Of a stretch of 64,000 nt of DNA, positions 51,546 through 59,386 are shown one piece after another. The stretch comes from UBA5436 sp050951845 (lineage in GTDB: Bacteria; Bacillota; Clostridia; Saccharofermentanales; DTU023): positions 186,001-250,000 of the forward strand of contig JBMNJV010000003.1 of the NCBI GenBank assembly GCA_050951845.1, read 5' to 3'. The notes under the pieces are model-generated. The model was not told the origin of the DNA. It did not search any database and was given only the letters and a program-made list of their open reading frames with translations. Positions within the stretch are counted from its first letter, which is position 1. Each line of letters opens with the position of its first letter. The position numbers were made by a program, and so were the translations under genes.

Positions 51546-52367
51546 ATGCAACAGAAAAAACAGGGCAAAATCAAATTTAACAAGTACCATAAACTTATTA
51601 TTATCGTGATGTGTTTTGTTATTTTGATTGCGTTGTTTTTCTTACTTCCGGTCTTTCGTATTCAAACAATCGAAATAAAAAATGCAGATTTTATCGCTCC
51701 GGAAAAAATTCTGCAAGCTGCCCGAATTAATCAAAATCAGCATTTTTTACAAGAAATGGGTGGTACATTATCTGACTTTTTTAACGGACGTTATACAAAA
51801 GCCGAACAGAGAGTGCTCAAAGAACTTCCTCAAGTTGCTGATATTGAGATAAGCTATTCTTTTCCGAATAAGATAGTATTTGATGTAGATGAAAGAATTG
51901 CGATCGGCTGGATTAAAATACCGGACGGATTTTGTACAATTGACGGTCAGGGAGTCGTGATTGAAATCCTGGATCAGGAGCCGCAAGATTTACCGATCAT
52001 CAAAGGTATTACGATTACTAATCTCGCTCTGGGTAAACGGATAGAAGTTGAACAGACGGAATATCTGGAGAATGCTATGTTTACAATGTCGGCTTTAATT
52101 GAAGCTGATTTGGATTATCAAGGTGAAAAATTGCTGAATCAAATAAATGTTATAGAGCCGACAATTAACAATAATATTTATTTAAGACTGAACGTGGAGG
52201 ACCAAAAATTGTTAATCATCTGTGATAAGTCACGTGAATTAAAAAATAATTTTATGTGGCTGAAACAAGTGCTAAGTAGTAATGTTATTGCAGATAAAGG
52301 TTCAGGTACGATAGATTTACGCGGCGAAACCAGAACCTTTAAACCTGATCTGAACGGAGGAAAATGA
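51546..52367 (+). CDS. ftsQ: FtsQ/DivIB-type cell division protein
   Basis: This 273-residue protein has a short basic N-terminus, one membrane helix (about 17-38) and a POTRA-like region beginning FRIQTIEIKNADFIAPEKIL, then an FtsQ-type beta domain. The frame is open from 51468 inside murG, but starting at 51546 gives the normal topology without a 53-base overlap. No clear Shine-Dalgarno is seen at either start. Position between murG and sbp supports FtsQ/DivIB. Confidence 0.85.
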   Translation: MQQKKQGKIKFNKYHKLIIIVMCFVILIALFFLLPVFRIQTIEIKNADFIAPEKILQAARINQNQHFLQEMGGTLSDFFNGRYTKAEQRVLKELPQVADIEISYSFPNKIVFDVDERIAIGWIKIPDGFCTIDGQGVVIEILDQEPQDLPIIKGITITNLALGKRIEVEQTEYLENAMFTMSALIEADLDYQGEKLLNQINVIEPTINNNIYLRLNVEDQKLLIICDKSRELKNNFMWLKQVLSSNVIADKGSGTIDLRGETRTFKPDLNGGK

Positions 52368-52726
52368 TGATACCCTTAATCGGTTTGATTATCGGATTAA
52401 TTATCGGTTTATTGCTGAATGTGCCGATACCGCAGGCATATGGTATGTATATTGCTGTTTTGGTAATTTCTGCTTTTACATCCCTGACTGCTACAATCGG
52501 AGATTCTCTGGAAAATATTTATAATAATAAACTGGTTGTAGTATCTTTCCTGGGCAATACTTTGATTGCTGTAGTGCTGACTGCTTTAGGCCAGCAGATA
52601 AATATTCCTTTGAATTATGTTGTGTATTTCGGTTTAGGAACTCAGATTTTCAAAAATTTGAATAGAATTTGGCGCCAATTAATAATTATTGTTGACGAGA
52701 AGAAAAAGAAAGTTAATAAAAAATAG
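52364..52726 (+). CDS. sbp: DUF1290 small basic protein (Sbp)
   Basis: This 120-residue protein has three hydrophobic helices and a basic C-terminus (DEKKKKVNKK), matching the DUF1290 small basic membrane protein found next to ftsZ operons in Gram-positive bacteria. Seen is the family stretch YMAVLV-like YGMYIAVLVISAFTSLTATIGD. ATG at 52364 overlaps the ftsQ stop, with GGAGG before it. Function is unknown. Confidence 0.9.
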   Translation: MMIPLIGLIIGLIIGLLLNVPIPQAYGMYIAVLVISAFTSLTATIGDSLENIYNNKLVVVSFLGNTLIAVVLTALGQQINIPLNYVVYFGLGTQIFKNLNRIWRQLIIIVDEKKKKVNKK

Positions 52727-52844
52727 AAATACAGATGATAGCTTGCAAAAGTTTAGTTGTTTATAGTAAATTATGTTAAGAGTAAAGTTGTAAGGACTAC
52801 AAAATAAAGTTGTAATAACTGCAATGAAAACGTAACAAATTCAG

Positions 52845-52873
52845 TTGTTGTAGGAATTTGTTTAGTGTAAAAT
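52845..52873 (+). promoter_or_regulatory. Possible ftsZ promoter
   Basis: TTGTTG (52845-52850) and TAAAAT (52868-52873) are 17 bases apart in the 253-base gap before ftsZ, which also holds repeated AAAGTTGTAA motifs (near 52783 and 52806). A separate ftsZ promoter is common. The call rests on consensus only. Confidence 0.4.
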
Positions 52874-52979
52874 TAAAAAAGAATATATTAATTAAAGAAT
52901 TAATAAAATTAATAAATGGATAAAACAATATAAGAAGTTAACTTGTCATTACATGTTAATTTCGAAAGGAGTTGTTCTC

Positions 52980-54437
52980 TTGGTGGATTATAGTATGGGA
53001 TTTGGAATGGAAGACAGCCAAGGCGCAATAATTAGAGTTATTGGTGTTGGTGGCGGTGGATGCAATGCTGTTGATCGGATGATCGAAAATGCGGTTCAAG
53101 GGATTGAGTTTATTGCTGTGAACACAGATGTTCAAGCTTTACAGAGATCAAAAGCTCAGATACCGATTCAGATAGGTGAAAAAGTTACCCGCGGTTTAGG
53201 TGCCGGTGCGAATCCCGAAGTGGGACAGAAAGCTGCCGAAGAATCGGCGGAAGAAATCGAACAAGCGATTGAGGGTTCTGATATGCTTTTTGTAACGGCC
53301 GGTATGGGAGGCGGAACCGGTACGGGTGCCGCTCCGGTTGTGGCGCAAATTGCCAGAAAATTAGGTATTTTAACGGTAGGTGTTGTAACACGTCCTTTCC
53401 GTTTTGAAGGAGCCAGACGCTCGCAAAATGCCGAACGCGGAATCAGAGAATTGGAACAATATGTTGATTCTCTGGTAATTGTGCCGAATGATAAATTGCT
53501 TGATATAGCCAGCGAAGATACAACCGTCAATGAGGCTTTCGGTTTGGCCGATCGCGTGTTACGTTTCGGTGTAACAGGTATTTCCGACTTAATCGCAGTT
53601 CCGGGATTAATTAACCTGGACTTGGCTGATGTGCGAAGAGTTATGACTAATGCCGGTATTTGCCATATGGGTATCGGTTCGGCAACCGGTGAGAGCAGAG
53701 CTGCTACTGCAATTCGTCAGGCTATTAACAGTCCTTTACTCGATACAACAATTGACGGTGCAAACGGTGTTATCGTAAATGTTACCGGCGGTATGGATAT
53801 GCGAATCAAAGAAATTGATGAAGCTGTTTCTCAAGTCAGAGATTCGGCATCACCTGATGCAGATATTATTTTCGGTGCAGTTATTGATGAAAACATGCAG
53901 GATGAAATGATGATCACGGTTATTGCCAGCGGTTTTTCCAATACCGGCGGCGGAAGCGGCAGGATGACTCAACAACCGAGTTTTGCAGGTTTAGAGAAAA
54001 AAAGAAATTTCCCGGAATCAAAGAGAGCCGATTCCGCAAGTGCCTTTGACGGTGACGGTTTAGATTTTTTGAAAACGGCTGAAAGAAGAGACCAACTCAA
54101 TCGTCAAAAAATTCAACCGGTTGAGGAACGTGAGGATGGCGGATTCGGATTACCCAGTATGAATCAGAATTACGCAAGTAATGTTACTCCTTCAACCGAT
54201 CAGAATTTTAATCCGGATAAGGGTTTTAGACCGGCTCCTTCCCGCGATAAAGAAGCGGTAGCTGATTTGGTACATCAAGTTTCTGCTGACACTCTCAGAT
54301 CCGGAACCGACCGTACGGAATCGCTGGACGATTCAGGTAAAGATCGTTCCAGAAAGCAAGACAGGTCAGATAAATCATCACGCGGCGGCAGAATCTTGCC
54401 GTGGATTTTACAAGATGATGATGATTTTGATGAATAA
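52980..54437 (+). CDS. ftsZ: Cell division GTPase FtsZ
   Basis: This 485-residue tubulin homologue forms the division ring. Seen are VIGVGGGGCNAVDRM, NTDVQAL, the GTP-binding GGGTGTG (about 110-116), the T7 loop NLDLADVRRVM and an extended charged linker (about 320-470) ending in LPWIL, which stands where the FtsA/SepF-binding peptide lies. A frame opens at ATG 52953, but AAAGGAG (52965-52971) points to TTG at 52980 (or GTG at 52983). The linker is longer than in most Bacillota. Confidence 0.96.
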   Translation: MVDYSMGFGMEDSQGAIIRVIGVGGGGCNAVDRMIENAVQGIEFIAVNTDVQALQRSKAQIPIQIGEKVTRGLGAGANPEVGQKAAEESAEEIEQAIEGSDMLFVTAGMGGGTGTGAAPVVAQIARKLGILTVGVVTRPFRFEGARRSQNAERGIRELEQYVDSLVIVPNDKLLDIASEDTTVNEAFGLADRVLRFGVTGISDLIAVPGLINLDLADVRRVMTNAGICHMGIGSATGESRAATAIRQAINSPLLDTTIDGANGVIVNVTGGMDMRIKEIDEAVSQVRDSASPDADIIFGAVIDENMQDEMMITVIASGFSNTGGGSGRMTQQPSFAGLEKKRNFPESKRADSASAFDGDGLDFLKTAERRDQLNRQKIQPVEEREDGGFGLPSMNQNYASNVTPSTDQNFNPDKGFRPAPSRDKEAVADLVHQVSADTLRSGTDRTESLDDSGKDRSRKQDRSDKSSRGGRILPWILQDDDDFDE

Positions 54438-54486
54438 GATGCATTATTGATTAGATAATTGACTATGCAATTATACAATTTATTCT

Positions 54487-54519
54487 GCCGGTCGGGAGAT
54501 TTGTCTTGACCGGCTTTTT
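54487..54519 (+). terminator. Terminator after ftsZ
   Basis: GCCGGTC (54487-54493) pairs perfectly with 54508-54514 and is followed by TTTTT (54515-54519). It ends the dcw transcript 20 bases before nrdR. Confidence 0.85.
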
Positions 54520-54539
54520 GACTTTTGCGGAGGTTTGTT

Positions 54540-55004
54540 ATGAAATGTCCATTTTGCGGTTATACGGAAGACAGGGTGAGTGATTCACGTCAGGTAGATG
54601 ACGGAGAGAGTATTCGCAGAAGACGTGAATGCTTGAGGTGTAAACAGCGATTTACAACATATGAGAGAGTTGAAGATGTCAAACTTGTCGTGATAAAAAA
54701 AGATGGTAGCCGACAGCAATTTGATCGTGATAAACTGATTCAAGGGATCTTAAAAAGTTGTATTAAACGCCCGGTTACTTTGGAGCAGATTGAAAATATC
54801 GTATTTAAGATTGAAAATCAAAACAGCAATTTATTGCGTAAGGAAATTCCTTCAACTGAAATTGGCGAACAGGTTATGTCTCAGTTAAAAGAAATAGATG
54901 AAGTGGCATATATCAGATTTGCTTCAGTATATAAAGATTTTGATGATTTGCAATCATTTATAAATGAGCTGCATTATATAATGGAACCGGAAAATGAGAT
55001 TTGA
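54540..55004 (+). CDS. nrdR: Transcriptional repressor NrdR
   Basis: This 154-residue protein has the N-terminal zinc ribbon (MKCPFCG and CLRCKQRF), the RRRRECLRC stretch and an ATP-cone domain (about 49-139, VVIKKDGSRQQFDRDKL). It represses ribonucleotide reductase genes. CGGAGG (54528-54533) selects ATG 54540. It sits 12 bases before the two-component genes, so it may share their transcript. Confidence 0.96.
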   Translation: MKCPFCGYTEDRVSDSRQVDDGESIRRRRECLRCKQRFTTYERVEDVKLVVIKKDGSRQQFDRDKLIQGILKSCIKRPVTLEQIENIVFKIENQNSNLLRKEIPSTEIGEQVMSQLKEIDEVAYIRFASVYKDFDDLQSFINELHYIMEPENEI

Positions 55005-55016
55005 AAAGGAAGTATT

Positions 55017-55724
55017 ATGACTAAAATATTGATTGTTGATGACGATCCGCATATTAATGAATTGGTTAAGCTGTATTTTGATGCAGATGGTTTCGATACT
55101 TACACATGTCTTGACGGAGAAAATGCTTTGATCAAATTGGAAGAAATCCAACCGGATTTATTGATATTGGATTTAATGTTACCGGGACAAAGCGGTTTTG
55201 ATGTTTTGCGTGAATTGCGTAAAACATCGGATATTCCTGTAATTATGCTGACTGCCAGAAGTGATACTCTGGATCAGGTTGTCGGTTTGGAATTGGGGGC
55301 GGATGATTATGTCACAAAACCTTTTGAGCCGAAAGAACTGATTGCCAGAGCAAAAGCCATTCTGCGCAGGGTCAGCGGTGCCTTAGGCAAAAAAAATGTT
55401 AAAAAGAAACAAGACGATAATGTAATCGAATACCCGGACTTTATTCTGAATAAAAATAATTACACTTTGCATTTGGCGGATAAAACCTATTCTTTACCGC
55501 CGAAAGAAATGGAGTTATTATATTTTCTTGCAAAAAATCCGAATCGCGTTTTTACCAGGGAACAGTTGCTGGAAAATATCTGGGGCTTTGACTATTTAGG
55601 TGAATCACGTACGGTTGACGTTCATGTTAAGCGTTTACGCGAAAAACTGGACAATTCCCGGCATGATGCATGGGACTTGGTAACTGTGTGGAGTGTAGGG
55701 TATAAATTTGAAGTAAGACAATAA
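55017..55724 (+). CDS. OmpR/PhoB-family response regulator
   Basis: This 235-residue protein has a receiver domain with the phosphorylated Asp52 (LLILDLMLPG), VDDDPH acidic pocket and the switch lysine in DDYVTKPFEP, then an OmpR-type winged helix (about 135-232, with VDVHVKRLREKL). AAGGAAG precedes the start. It overlaps the histidine kinase gene by one base, so the pair is co-translated. It most resembles PhoP/PhoB/WalR-type regulators; the signal is unknown. Confidence 0.93.
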   Translation: MTKILIVDDDPHINELVKLYFDADGFDTYTCLDGENALIKLEEIQPDLLILDLMLPGQSGFDVLRELRKTSDIPVIMLTARSDTLDQVVGLELGADDYVTKPFEPKELIARAKAILRRVSGALGKKNVKKKQDDNVIEYPDFILNKNNYTLHLADKTYSLPPKEMELLYFLAKNPNRVFTREQLLENIWGFDYLGESRTVDVHVKRLREKLDNSRHDAWDLVTVWSVGYKFEVRQ

Positions 55725-57259
55725 TGGCTAAACAAACCGGCAAACCTTTTCATAAATTAAGCATTTATCGTAAAACTCTGTTCTGGATGATTTTTATGAT
55801 TTTAATTGTTTTTATTATTTTGGCTGCCATTTATGCTTTTTTGTATTCCAGGGCAAAAATTGAACAAATGGAAATTCAATTGTTAAGTTCTGCTCAAGCT
55901 GCCGCCGAACGAGTTGAAAACAATATGGATGAAAATAATATCAGTCTGAATTCGGCACGTGAACAAAGTTATCTGGCGTTTACGGCCAAATCAACTGAGA
56001 GTATTGTTTGGTTAGTCAACAGCAAAGGGCAGATCATCTATTATTCTGCAATGCCGAAAACTGCAAGAGATAATTTGCGGCTAGACGAAAACAATAATTT
56101 AACTTTGAGCAAAGATATGCTTAATACAAGTGCAATCAATGTCGACGGATTTACTGTCGTCGGCAATTTTAATGATCTATTACCCGTAAATCAGCAATGG
56201 ATTACGGTTTCATATCCTTTGTCAGGCGGCTATGGGTACAGCGGTGAAGTTTTACTGCATTATTCGATCGGAGAAAGTCAGTATTCATTCATTTTAGCTG
56301 AAAAGAGTCTTTGGATTTCATTTTTAATTGCTTTTATAATTGCGATCGGAATCATTGTAATCTTATCCAGAAATGTAACCAGGCCGATCAGTAAGGTGGT
56401 TAAGACTGCTGAGGATGTCTATCACGGTGATCTCCAGGCCAGGGTTATTCTTGATAAAGAAAAAAAGCCTTTTTATATTCATGAATCGATTGATCGCCGG
56501 GAAGATGACATTATGATTTTGGTTCGCACAATGAATACTTTGATTTCAAAATGGGAGAAACAGGAAAATGAGCGCGATGAATTCACTGCTTCAATTTCCC
56601 ATGATCTGCGAACGCCGCTCACCTCAATCAAAGGTTTTTTAGGTGCGATTCAGGACGGTACAATTCCGGCGGAAAGCAGACAGTATTATCTGAATATAGT
56701 ATTTCAGGAAGTAGATCGTTTACAAAAATTAATTGACAACTTATTTGATACGATAACGATAGATCAACAGAAGACTTTACATAAAGAAGTTTTTAATGTT
56801 GAATTGCTGATAGAGGAAGTAATTTCAAGTTTGATGTCGATGATTAATCAGAAGTCGATTCATATTAACCTCGATTGTCAGCTCAGTGATGCCGAATTAT
56901 CCGTTGTGGCTGACCGTGATGCAATTCAAAGAGTAATATATAATATTCTCAGCAATGCGATTCGTTTTACCCCCGAGCAAGGTTTCATACGGATTGGCAT
57001 TTTACCGAAAAGCGATGAGAAAATTACGATTTCGATCGAAGATGACGGTGAAGGGATCGCGCGGGAAGATCGCAAACATATTTTTGAAAGATTTTACAAA
57101 GTCAGCAAAAGCAGAAACTCCGAAGGGTCGGGAATGGGACTTTATATTGCTCGTAATTTGCTTTCAATGCATGAACAAAGTATTTTTGTAGGTGAAAGTT
57201 CTCTGGGTGGTGCCCGTTTTACTTTTACCTTAGATAAGACTAAAGCCAGAAAAATTTAA
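55724..57259 (+). CDS. Membrane sensor histidine kinase
   Basis: This 511-residue protein has two membrane helices (about 15-42 and 193-216) around an extracytoplasmic sensor region of about 150 residues, a HAMP domain (about 217-280), a HisKA box with phospho-His293 in ISHDLRTPLTS, and a HATPase domain with the N box (YNILSNAIRF), DDGEGIA and GSGMGLYIAR. It should phosphorylate the regulator encoded just upstream. The gene directly downstream encodes an exported HtrA-like protein, a candidate partner or target. Confidence 0.93.
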   Translation: MAKQTGKPFHKLSIYRKTLFWMIFMILIVFIILAAIYAFLYSRAKIEQMEIQLLSSAQAAAERVENNMDENNISLNSAREQSYLAFTAKSTESIVWLVNSKGQIIYYSAMPKTARDNLRLDENNNLTLSKDMLNTSAINVDGFTVVGNFNDLLPVNQQWITVSYPLSGGYGYSGEVLLHYSIGESQYSFILAEKSLWISFLIAFIIAIGIIVILSRNVTRPISKVVKTAEDVYHGDLQARVILDKEKKPFYIHESIDRREDDIMILVRTMNTLISKWEKQENERDEFTASISHDLRTPLTSIKGFLGAIQDGTIPAESRQYYLNIVFQEVDRLQKLIDNLFDTITIDQQKTLHKEVFNVELLIEEVISSLMSMINQKSIHINLDCQLSDAELSVVADRDAIQRVIYNILSNAIRFTPEQGFIRIGILPKSDEKITISIEDDGEGIAREDRKHIFERFYKVSKSRNSEGSGMGLYIARNLLSMHEQSIFVGESSLGGARFTFTLDKTKARKI

Positions 57260-57276
57260 TTAGGACGGTATAAACA

Positions 57277-58656
57277 ATGCAATCTTTTTATCGAAATACT
57301 GAAAAATATATTGTTTATTTAATTGCTCTGTTATTAAGCTTCTCTTTTGTTTTGCTCTATCCTGAGCATAAAGCATCTGCGTCGGATCTTGAAGAATCGC
57401 CGTCCGGTCCTGAACAGGACAGTACGAATCAATTAAGTGATATTATTGAGCAAACTGCTGATGAACAAAATACAGATGAACAGAAAACAGATGAGCAAAC
57501 TGATTCAACTGAGTCTTTAACTGAAGTTACGCCTGAGGTCGAACAGACCGATCAGAGCCAAACTGAAGAACAAGGACAAATCGAAACCTATACTCAGGAA
57601 TATCAGATGTCGGAAGAAAAACGCATATTATTACGGGAATTTCCTTTTGAATCGGTTGTCGGTTTTTCCTGGTCGATTTATTCAGAGCGCCCGTTAAGTG
57701 AATTGTATGCGGAATTTTCATCAAAAACAGGTGCTATCTTATCCGGAAAAGTATCTTCTGGTCAAGATTCGATTATATATAAAGTTATTGCAAACGGATT
57801 TTTTATTAATTCTGATGGTTATTTTTTAACTACCTATCAAAGGATTAAAGATGTTTTTACGAATCTGAATCAAATTGAACCTAACATTGAATTAAAGCTA
57901 CAGACTCATCATAGTTTGCAATTACTGGATTTAGATTTAATTGCCGTTGATCCGGAAGGAGATTTGGCCGTTTTTCAGGCGGACCTTAACAGTATCGGCC
58001 TGAGCGAAGTTTCATATGTTGAATTTGCCAATTATCATCCTGCAATGGGACAAGCCGTGTTCGGAGTCGGTTTCCCGGATAAGTTTGCGGTTGAAGGAGG
58101 TTTGTTTCCCGGTTTTGTGACCCAGATAGGTACGACGGAAATGCTTGAATCAGGCTACGGTATAACTGAGATTCAAACAAATGCTTCAATTCCCAATACC
58201 TCAAACGGATGTTTAATCGTTAACTCGGGTGGACAGGCAATCGGTATTTCGACTTCTGCCGGCATCCGTTCCGTAAGTGATCGTTTTAGTTTTTTTTATC
58301 CGTCTAATCAAATAACAATGCGCTTGGATTATCTCCTTTCAGGTAAAATTTATGAAGAGACAGTCTGGACCGGTATAACTTTATTGTCGGATGCGGACTA
58401 TAACAATTTAGCTCAGACTTATAATTTACCGACCGGAGCTTATGTGATTGATGTGTTTTTGGACGGACCTGCTTATGTCTGTGACATCAGAAAAGATGAT
58501 GTTATCCTTGCTATAGGTGATTATGCTATTAGTTCGGGCAGTGAATTTCGGACACAGATTCTTAATTATTTACCGGGTGATGCTTTGCGCATCAGAATTT
58601 ATCGTCCGAATTTAGATAAAGAGTTCGTTAAAACCTTGTATATAGATTCGAAATAA
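57277..58656 (+). CDS. HtrA-like trypsin-fold/PDZ protein with degenerate catalytic site
   Basis: This 459-residue protein has a signal-anchor (about 8-30), an acidic Glu/Gln/Thr-rich linker (about 36-110), a trypsin-like domain (about 125-310) and a C-terminal PDZ domain (about 350-455). Compared with HtrA/DegP motifs, the catalytic histidine position reads TTYQRIKD (Gln188), the aspartate is kept in GDLAV (Asp229), and the serine loop reads NTSNGC (Ser309) instead of GNSGG. It is therefore probably not an active protease. It is 17 bases after the kinase gene, suggesting a sensing or chaperone role with that system. Confidence 0.8.
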   Translation: MQSFYRNTEKYIVYLIALLLSFSFVLLYPEHKASASDLEESPSGPEQDSTNQLSDIIEQTADEQNTDEQKTDEQTDSTESLTEVTPEVEQTDQSQTEEQGQIETYTQEYQMSEEKRILLREFPFESVVGFSWSIYSERPLSELYAEFSSKTGAILSGKVSSGQDSIIYKVIANGFFINSDGYFLTTYQRIKDVFTNLNQIEPNIELKLQTHHSLQLLDLDLIAVDPEGDLAVFQADLNSIGLSEVSYVEFANYHPAMGQAVFGVGFPDKFAVEGGLFPGFVTQIGTTEMLESGYGITEIQTNASIPNTSNGCLIVNSGGQAIGISTSAGIRSVSDRFSFFYPSNQITMRLDYLLSGKIYEETVWTGITLLSDADYNNLAQTYNLPTGAYVIDVFLDGPAYVCDIRKDDVILAIGDYAISSGSEFRTQILNYLPGDALRIRIYRPNLDKEFVKTLYIDSK

Positions 58657-58678
58657 TATTAGAGATTGAGGAGAAAAG

Positions 58679-59386
58679 ATGGCAAGGCTTTCTTTGCAAG
58701 CAAAAAAAGAATTAGCTTTGAATTTAATCAGTGCTTTAGAAGAGGCATATCCCGATTTAGAAATGACCTTGAATTATCGCGATGCATGGGAGTTGTTGGT
58801 TGGCGGAATACTCGGAGCACAAACTACGGATGAACAGGTAAATCGTGTAACTGCCACACTGTTTGCGGATTATCCGACGGTTTATGATTTTGCTGCAGCC
58901 TCTGCGGAACAGATTACGGAAGCGATTCGTACGGTCGGACTGTATCGTAATAAAGCCAAGGCGTTATCCGGCAGTGCAAAAATCATCGTCGAAAAACATG
59001 ACGGTATAGTGCCTCAATCAAGAGAAGAACTCCTCGCTTTGCCCGGAGTGGGACCCAAGGTTGCAAGTCTGGTTCGCGGTGATTATTATCAAATTCCTGC
59101 TGTTGTGGTAGATACGCATTGCGGCAGAATCAGTCAACTCCTGGGTCTTGCAGATAAAAAAGATCCGCGCAATATCGAATTGGAATTGATGAAAGTGCTG
59201 CCGCAAACAGATTGGATCAGATGGGGACACTTTATGGTGACTCATGGCAGAGAATACTGTAAAGCACGCTGCCGCAATTGCTTGGCATGCCCTTTAGCAG
59301 AACTATGTCAATATCCGAAACGCAGCAAAGTAAAAAAAGAGTTAGTTGTGGCACGTCTGAATAATCAGGAAGATGGTTGTTTTTGA
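58679..59386 (+). CDS. nth: Endonuclease III
   Basis: This 235-residue base-excision glycosylase/AP lyase has the helix-hairpin-helix ALPGVGPKVASLV with the catalytic lysine, the catalytic aspartate in VVVDTHCGRIS, and an Fe-S cluster C-x6-C-x2-C-x5-C in the CKARCRNCLACPLAELC region. It removes oxidised pyrimidines. GAGGAG precedes the ATG. It overlaps recG by one base. The window holds a second HhH-GPD protein at 40722 without the lysine. Confidence 0.94.
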   Translation: MARLSLQAKKELALNLISALEEAYPDLEMTLNYRDAWELLVGGILGAQTTDEQVNRVTATLFADYPTVYDFAAASAEQITEAIRTVGLYRNKAKALSGSAKIIVEKHDGIVPQSREELLALPGVGPKVASLVRGDYYQIPAVVVDTHCGRISQLLGLADKKDPRNIELELMKVLPQTDWIRWGHFMVTHGREYCKARCRNCLACPLAELCQYPKRSKVKKELVVARLNNQEDGCF

